Shown here piece after piece: positions 6,358 through 9,969 of a stretch of DNA of 9,969 bases. The first letter of the stretch is position 1. Each line of letters starts with the position of its first letter. The DNA lies in NCBI GenBank assembly GCA_017999135.1, contig JAGOBT010000074.1, forward strand, positions 1-9,969, given 5' to 3'. The notes below the pieces were generated by a model. The model was not told where the DNA came from. It made no database searches and worked only from the letters and a program-made list of their open reading frames with translations. Position numbers and translations under genes: made by a program. The stretch is from Burkholderiaceae bacterium. Its GTDB lineage: Bacteria > Pseudomonadota > Gammaproteobacteria > Burkholderiales > Burkholderiaceae_C.

Positions 6358-7101
6358 TCACCAGTTCTCGCTCCAGGGCCGAAGATCCATCTCGTGGGTC
6401 CAGGCCGAGCGCTTCTGGTGGTGCAGGCTGAGGTAGTTCAGCGCGATGTCATCGGGCTTGAGCACGCGGTCCTCGGCCAGGCGCTGGTCGAGGTCCGGGA
6501 TGTTCTCGCGGGAAAACACGCCGTCGATCGAGCCGTCGCAGACGATGTGGGCGACGTGGATGTTCTTCTTGCCCAGCTCGCGCGCCATGCTCTGCGCCAC
6601 GGCACGCAGGCCGGCCTTGGCCGATGCAAAGGCGGAGAAGTTCTCGCGGCCGCGCATGCTGGCCGTGGCGCCCGTGAAGAGGATGGTGCCCCGGCCCCGC
6701 GGCACCATGACCTTGGCCGCCTCACGGCCGGCCAGGAAGCCGGCGAAGCAGGCCATCTCCCAGACCTTGGTGAACACGCGGGCGGTGGTCGCTTCGATGG
6801 CAAAGCGCACGTTGGCGCCGATGTTGAAGACCATCACCTCGATCGGGCCGATGTCGCGCTCGATCTCCTGGAACAGCGCGACGGTCTCCTCCTCGGAGCG
6901 CGCGTCCACGCCGCGGGCATGGACCACGCCGCCCTGGTCGCGGATCTTCTGGGCAATGGCCTCCAGATCAGGCAGGTTGCGGGCGCGGCGGGTGATCACG
7001 GTCTCGAAGCCGTCCAAGGCAAAGGCCTTGGCGATGGCGGCGCCGACGCCGTCACCGACGCCGATCACGAGACAGACTTTCTTCGTTGCTTGGTCGGACA
7101 T
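6358..7101 (-). CDS. Atypical short-chain dehydrogenase/reductase (SDR_c10-like), Phe at the catalytic Tyr position
   Basis: This full-length SDR has 247 residues. The N-terminal Rossmann loop is VIGVGDGVG (12-20), VFNIG (91-95) replaces NNAG, and the active-site segment GATASMRGRENFSAFASAK ends at Lys162. Phe158 occupies the Tyr position, and Ala145 stands where the catalytic Ser is expected. SMARELGKKNIHVAHI and the tail LRPWSENW match the other two SDRs of the window. This pattern (incomplete glycine motif, Phe for Tyr, Lys kept) is the described signature of CDD subgroup SDR_c10, whose chemistry is not established. A strong AAGGAGA site lies seven bases before the ATG. The gene is 18 bases downstream of the isomerase-like gene and last in the ligase operon. 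A role on a hydroxyacyl- or ring-hydroxylated CoA intermediate is inferred from context only. Confidence 0.93.
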   Translation of the reverse strand: MSDQATKKVCLVIGVGDGVGAAIAKAFALDGFETVITRRARNLPDLEAIAQKIRDQGGVVHARGVDARSEEETVALFQEIERDIGPIEVMVFNIGANVRFAIEATTARVFTKVWEMACFAGFLAGREAAKVMVPRGRGTILFTGATASMRGRENFSAFASAKAGLRAVAQSMARELGKKNIHVAHIVCDGSIDGVFSRENIPDLDQRLAEDRVLKPDDIALNYLSLHHQKRSAWTHEMDLRPWSENW

Positions 7102-7119
7102 GGTGGTCTCCTTGAAAAG

Positions 7120-7746
7120 TCAGGCCGTGGTGGCGGCGCCGCCGGCCTGCCGCACAACCTCTTCCTCGACGTCGCGCAGGCGGTCCTTGCCGAAGAACAG
7201 CTCGGTGCCGACCAGGAACGACGGGCTGCCGAAGGCGCCAGCAGCCACGGCGGCTTCGGTGTTGGCCATCAGGCCTCCCTTGACCGCGTCGGTGGTGATG
7301 AGATGCAGCAGTTCGTCGGCCGGCAGACCGGCATCGAGCAGCGCCTGGCGGAACACCGCCGGGTCGTCCATCTTCAGTCCGCGCTCCCACATGCAGGCGT
7401 ACATCGCGTCGACATAGGGCTTGAACACGCCAAGCTGCTGCGCGGCCACCGCGGCGCGCATCAGCTGCAGCGTATTGACCGGGAAGTGCGGGTTTATCGT
7501 GAACGCCGTCAAACCGTGCTTGTCGATGAAGCGGCGCATCTCCAGGCGCTCGTAGGCCGGCTTGTTCTTGATCCCGGCAAACGCCGTGGCCGGTGACTGG
7601 TTGCCGGTCAGCTTGAAGATGCCGCCCAGCAGCACCGGCACGTAATCGAACCTGGCGCCGGTGCGTGCCTCAATGCCTGGGATGACCTTGTGGCTGAGGT
7701 AGGCGTTGGGGCTGCCAAAGTCGAAGAAGAACTTCACGGGATCCAT
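7120..7746 (-). CDS. 2-Hydroxychromene-2-carboxylate isomerase-like protein (DsbA/GST-kappa fold)
   Basis: This is a 208-residue thioredoxin-fold protein with a helical insertion. The N-terminus KFFFDFGSPNAYLSHKVIP carries Ser12 in the position of the catalytic Ser of NahD-type isomerases and GST kappa, and there is no CxxC, so it is not a disulfide oxidoreductase. NPHFPVNTLQLMRAA (85-99) and GAFGSPSFLVGTELFFGKDRL (170-190, with the cis-Pro loop) are hallmarks of the family. Known members isomerise 2-hydroxychromene-2-carboxylate with glutathione during naphthalene degradation. Many homologues sit in other aromatic or acyl-CoA pathways with unknown substrates. I chose the ATG at 7746 because GGAG precedes it and homology begins at MDPVKFFF; upstream in-frame codons lack both. 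It lies between the ligase gene (86-base gap) and the SDR gene (18-base gap). A glutathione-dependent cis-trans or ring-opening isomerisation is possible. Confidence 0.9.
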   Translation of the reverse strand: MDPVKFFFDFGSPNAYLSHKVIPGIEARTGARFDYVPVLLGGIFKLTGNQSPATAFAGIKNKPAYERLEMRRFIDKHGLTAFTINPHFPVNTLQLMRAAVAAQQLGVFKPYVDAMYACMWERGLKMDDPAVFRQALLDAGLPADELLHLITTDAVKGGLMANTEAAVAAGAFGSPSFLVGTELFFGKDRLRDVEEEVVRQAGGAATTA

Positions 7747-7832
7747 GGTTGACTCCATTGGGTTGAATGGGCTCGCCGCAGCGGTGTCGGCGGGTGGTGC
7801 GGTTGGTGATGGTGACCTGGCGTCGGCCAATG

Positions 7833-9713
7833 TCAGAGCCGGATCACTTCAGGACCCGGCTGCGCGCTGTAGAGCTCGTCGACCAGCGCGGCGCGGCATT
7901 GCAGGACACCGCGCTGGTTGACATAGCCCTTGTCCGTGGTTTCGCCAGCACCGATGGAAGCTGGCGTGTGCAGGATGCGGAACGCCGCCACGCGGTGCGT
8001 GTTGCCGCTGTTGCTGCGGTTGTGGGCCTGCAGGCGATCCAACAGGCCTGCAGCGATGGCCGCATAGGCGGCGGGTGACAGTTCACCGTCGGCGCTGCCG
8101 CCGGCGCGCTGGCGCTCGGCAGGGTGCACCCAGACCATCAACCGGATGTCGTCACGGTCAGGGGCGGCGATGACCAGATCGGTCACCAGGGGCTGGCACG
8201 CCTGCACCAGCGCCAAGCGCAATTCGCCGGTGGCCACCCAGGAGCCATTGCTCAGCTTGAAGTTCTCGCTCAGGCGGCCGGCAAAGCGCAGGCCGTCTTC
8301 GGGCTGCGCCGGGTTGGCGAACTGCACCAGGTCACCGACGCGGTAGAACTGCTCCTCGTCGAAGGCGGCGGCCGTGAGATCAGGCCGGCGCAGGTAGCCC
8401 GGCGTCACATTGGGCCCGCGCACCCGCACTTCATAGCGGTCTTCGAACGGCACCAACTTGATGGTCAGGCCGGGCATGGGCAGGCCGATCTCGCCACCGC
8501 CCTGGCTGGGCCAGTGCGTGATGGAGATGCCCGGCCCCGTCTCCGTCGTGCCATAACCCGCACCGAACGCGATCGGCTGGCCCAGGGTGCGCACCGCCAG
8601 CGCCTGCATGCGTGTCCACACCTCCTGCGGCAGACTGGCGCCGGCGTACGTCATGCGGCGCAGGCGCGAGAAGAAGGCCTCGCGCAGGGCGTCGTCGGCT
8701 TCCATCGCATCGGCCAGCATCTGCAGCGCCGACGGCACGCTCAGCAGCGACGTGGGCCGCACGTCGCGGATGTTCGCGATCGTCTTGCCGATCTCGCCCG
8801 GCGTGGGTCGTCCATCGTCGATGTAGAGCGTGCCGCCCTCGCGCAGGATGCCGTGCAGCGTGGCATTGCCGCCCACGGTGTGGTGCCAGGGCAGCCAGTC
8901 CAGCCCGACCGGCAACTGCGCATTGGCGACCAGCAGGCCGCTGGCCTGCACGGCGCTGCACAGCATGCCGTGGGTGTTGAGCACGCCCTTGGGTGCCCCG
9001 GTGGAGCCGGACGTGAACAGGATCTTGGCGACCGTGGTGGACTGCACCGCGCGGCGGGCAGCCGCCACCTGCGGCCCGACCGGCGTGCCATACAGGCTGG
9101 CGAGTGTGGGCACGCCGTCCGTGCCCGGCGCAGCGCTGAGCCAGGGCGCCCCCGCCAGCAAGGGCACGCTGCGGGCCCTCTTGTACTGGGCCGCGTCCTG
9201 CGCAAACACCAGGCCGGGCTGCAGCAATTCGGCAATCTCGACCAGACGGGGACGCGCCTGCGCCAGCAGCGTGTAGTTGGGTGACACCGGCGACACCGGC
9301 ACGCCCACCAGCATGCCGGCGAACACCAGCACCGCATGCTCCAGCGAGGCGCCCGACAGGATGGCGATCGGCGTCTGGTCGCTCAGGCCCTGGTGCAGCA
9401 GCCACTGCGCAACGGCCTGCACGCGGTGCCACGCGTCGGCATAGCGCAGCGTTTCCCAACTGCCGTCGGCCGCCTTCTGGGCCAGGAAGATGCGCTCAGG
9501 CGCGGCCGCGGCCCAATGCTCCAGGTAGCTGACGATGTTGTCGACGCAGCCCGTCAGCGGGACGGGCGAGCGCAGCAGGATGCTGCCGTCGGCGCGGCGA
9601 TCGACCAGCACGGCCTTGGGCGCAAACCGGATGGCCAGCGGGTCACCCGCTTCCGATCCGCTGGCGGACGCTGCGGCGTCACCCCGATGCGCATGGTCTG
9701 GTGCAGTGCCCAT
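7833..9713 (-). CDS. Feruloyl-CoA synthase-like AMP-forming acyl-CoA ligase
   Basis: This 626-residue ANL-superfamily ligase activates a carboxylic acid to its CoA thioester through an acyl-adenylate. Core motifs are A3 ILFTSGSTGAPKG (231-243), A5 GYGTTET (386-392), A7 FYRVGDL (456-462), A8 GRLSENFKLSNGSWVATGELR (479-499) and the C-terminal lysine motif TDKGYVNQR with Lys605. The N-terminal FAPKAVLVDRRADGSILLRS, the FKLSNGSWV segment and the TDKGYxNQR ending are characteristic of the feruloyl-CoA synthase subgroup, and the length also fits. The ATG at 9713 is preferred over upstream in-frame codons because AAGGAGA lies immediately before it and the upstream translation (to 9902) resembles nothing. 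It is first in its operon and divergent from an HxlR regulator. The acid could be a hydroxycinnamate or another aryl or alicyclic acid. The usual partner for ferulate, a vanillin-forming hydratase-lyase and vanillin dehydrogenase, is not seen here. Confidence 0.93.
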   Translation of the reverse strand: MGTAPDHAHRGDAAASASGSEAGDPLAIRFAPKAVLVDRRADGSILLRSPVPLTGCVDNIVSYLEHWAAAAPERIFLAQKAADGSWETLRYADAWHRVQAVAQWLLHQGLSDQTPIAILSGASLEHAVLVFAGMLVGVPVSPVSPNYTLLAQARPRLVEIAELLQPGLVFAQDAAQYKRARSVPLLAGAPWLSAAPGTDGVPTLASLYGTPVGPQVAAARRAVQSTTVAKILFTSGSTGAPKGVLNTHGMLCSAVQASGLLVANAQLPVGLDWLPWHHTVGGNATLHGILREGGTLYIDDGRPTPGEIGKTIANIRDVRPTSLLSVPSALQMLADAMEADDALREAFFSRLRRMTYAGASLPQEVWTRMQALAVRTLGQPIAFGAGYGTTETGPGISITHWPSQGGGEIGLPMPGLTIKLVPFEDRYEVRVRGPNVTPGYLRRPDLTAAAFDEEQFYRVGDLVQFANPAQPEDGLRFAGRLSENFKLSNGSWVATGELRLALVQACQPLVTDLVIAAPDRDDIRLMVWVHPAERQRAGGSADGELSPAAYAAIAAGLLDRLQAHNRSNSGNTHRVAAFRILHTPASIGAGETTDKGYVNQRGVLQCRAALVDELYSAQPGPEVIRL

Positions 9714-9917
9714 GGTGTCTCCTTGTTGGTTTCGAAATCGCACGGAATCCATTCGACGGCGCAGTGTGATTTCCAGGGCGATTTCTCCCATGCGTGAAAT
9801 CTCGGTTGTGTCAGGCATCATGTCAGTTTTAAAAACGAACCAACAATGCCAGTGGCTGAGCGCTGCGAGCTTGGAGCTGAAATAGACTCTTGTGCAGGTC
9901 AAGACAAGGTGAGCGCA
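9714..9917. promoter_or_regulatory. Divergent promoter region between ligase operon and HxlR-type regulator
   Basis: These 204 bases are distinctly richer in A+T than the genes, especially around 9826-9840 (GTTTTAAAAAC), and must hold promoters for both directions. I cannot assign -35/-10 boxes with confidence. An inverted repeat, TCTTG-N7-CAAGA, lies at 9888-9904, shortly before the regulator's ribosome site (AAGGTGAG), and could be an operator for autoregulation. TGTCAG occurs twice nearby, at 9809-9814 and 9821-9826. Operator function is inferred from position only. Confidence 0.5.
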
Positions 9918-9969
9918 ATGCAGTGGGATGAGTTGGACCAGCAGCCATGCTCCGTGGCCCGCACCCTTT
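9918..9969 (+). CDS. HxlR-family winged-helix transcriptional regulator, N-terminus only
   Basis: Only the first 17 codons lie in the window, reading MQWDELDQQPCSVARTL. This is the distinctive N-terminus of HxlR/MarR-like winged-helix regulators, which typically have MxWxEx...CPVARTL or CSVARTL followed by a winged-helix domain (IGDRWTLLILRD in relatives). The conserved Cys in PCSVART acts as a redox or electrophile sensor in some HxlR members. AAGGTGAG precedes the ATG by five bases. It is transcribed away from the ligase operon and is the natural candidate regulator of that operon. The rest of the gene continues beyond the right edge, so length and integrity are unknown. Confidence 0.8.
   Translation, partial: MQWDELDQQPCSVARTL

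Noticed and set aside
6337..7596. Plus-strand open frame of 419 codons over the SDR and isomerase genes
   Set aside because: It crosses two well-supported minus-strand genes and has no protein-family features.
7120..7746. Thiol-disulfide oxidoreductase (DsbA) identity
   Set aside because: The fold is related, but no CxxC motif exists; Ser12 and the NPHFPVNT and GSPSFLV motifs point to the chromene-carboxylate isomerase family.
8124..9284. Plus-strand open frame of 386 codons over the ligase gene
   Set aside because: It is antisense to the ligase core motifs; the composition is that of a GC-rich shadow frame.
9714..9902. N-terminal extension of the ligase up to 9902
   Set aside because: The added 63 residues resemble no ligase, the region is A+T-richer like a promoter, and the ATG at 9713 has a strong ribosome site.
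1..9969. Mobile element, phage or CRISPR
   Set aside because: No transposase, integrase, terminal inverted repeats or regularly spaced repeats were seen, although the broken genes at the left suggest past rearrangement.

Overview
The window is GC-rich DNA with dense gene packing and good Shine-Dalgarno sites. It looks like chromosomal DNA of a betaproteobacterium, probably Burkholderiales. That placement rests on base composition and gene style, not on a marker gene. I see no RNA gene, CRISPR array, insertion sequence or phage gene.

Layout. At the left edge lies a minus-strand ankyrin-repeat gene (1-670, running off the window) whose reading frame is broken near 400-412. Positions 671-923 hold no gene I can support. 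A short minus-strand remnant of an Old Yellow Enzyme-type flavin oxidoreductase follows (924-1091). Next is a minus-strand pair, a TetR-family regulator (1884-2462) and an atypical SDR (1105-1887), joined by an ATGA overlap. A 14-bp palindrome (2513-2526) separates the tetR gene from a plus-strand operon. That operon holds an SDR gene lacking its 5' end and a middle segment (2535-3083), a large molybdopterin-dependent oxidoreductase (3137-5503) and a crotonase-fold enzyme (5527-6312). A perfect 9-bp hairpin (6328-6349) lies where this operon meets a converging minus-strand operon. The second operon runs feruloyl-CoA synthase-like ligase (7833-9713), then 2-hydroxychromene-2-carboxylate isomerase-like protein (7120-7746), then a third atypical SDR (6358-7101). 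An HxlR-type regulator starts divergently at 9918 and leaves the window.

How the genes may work together. Acyl-CoA ligase, crotonase, SDRs, a GST-kappa-fold isomerase, a molybdenum enzyme and two ligand-type regulators look like a catabolic island for an aromatic or alicyclic carboxylic acid processed as a CoA thioester. The substrate cannot be read from the sequence. All three SDRs belong to the unusual subgroup in which Phe replaces the catalytic Tyr, and they share a C-terminal RP(W/F)xExW motif. One of them also lacks the catalytic Lys, and one is heavily truncated. Together with the OYE remnant and the broken ankyrin gene, this suggests the left part of the island is decaying or has been rearranged, while the right operon and the molybdoenzyme-crotonase pair look intact.
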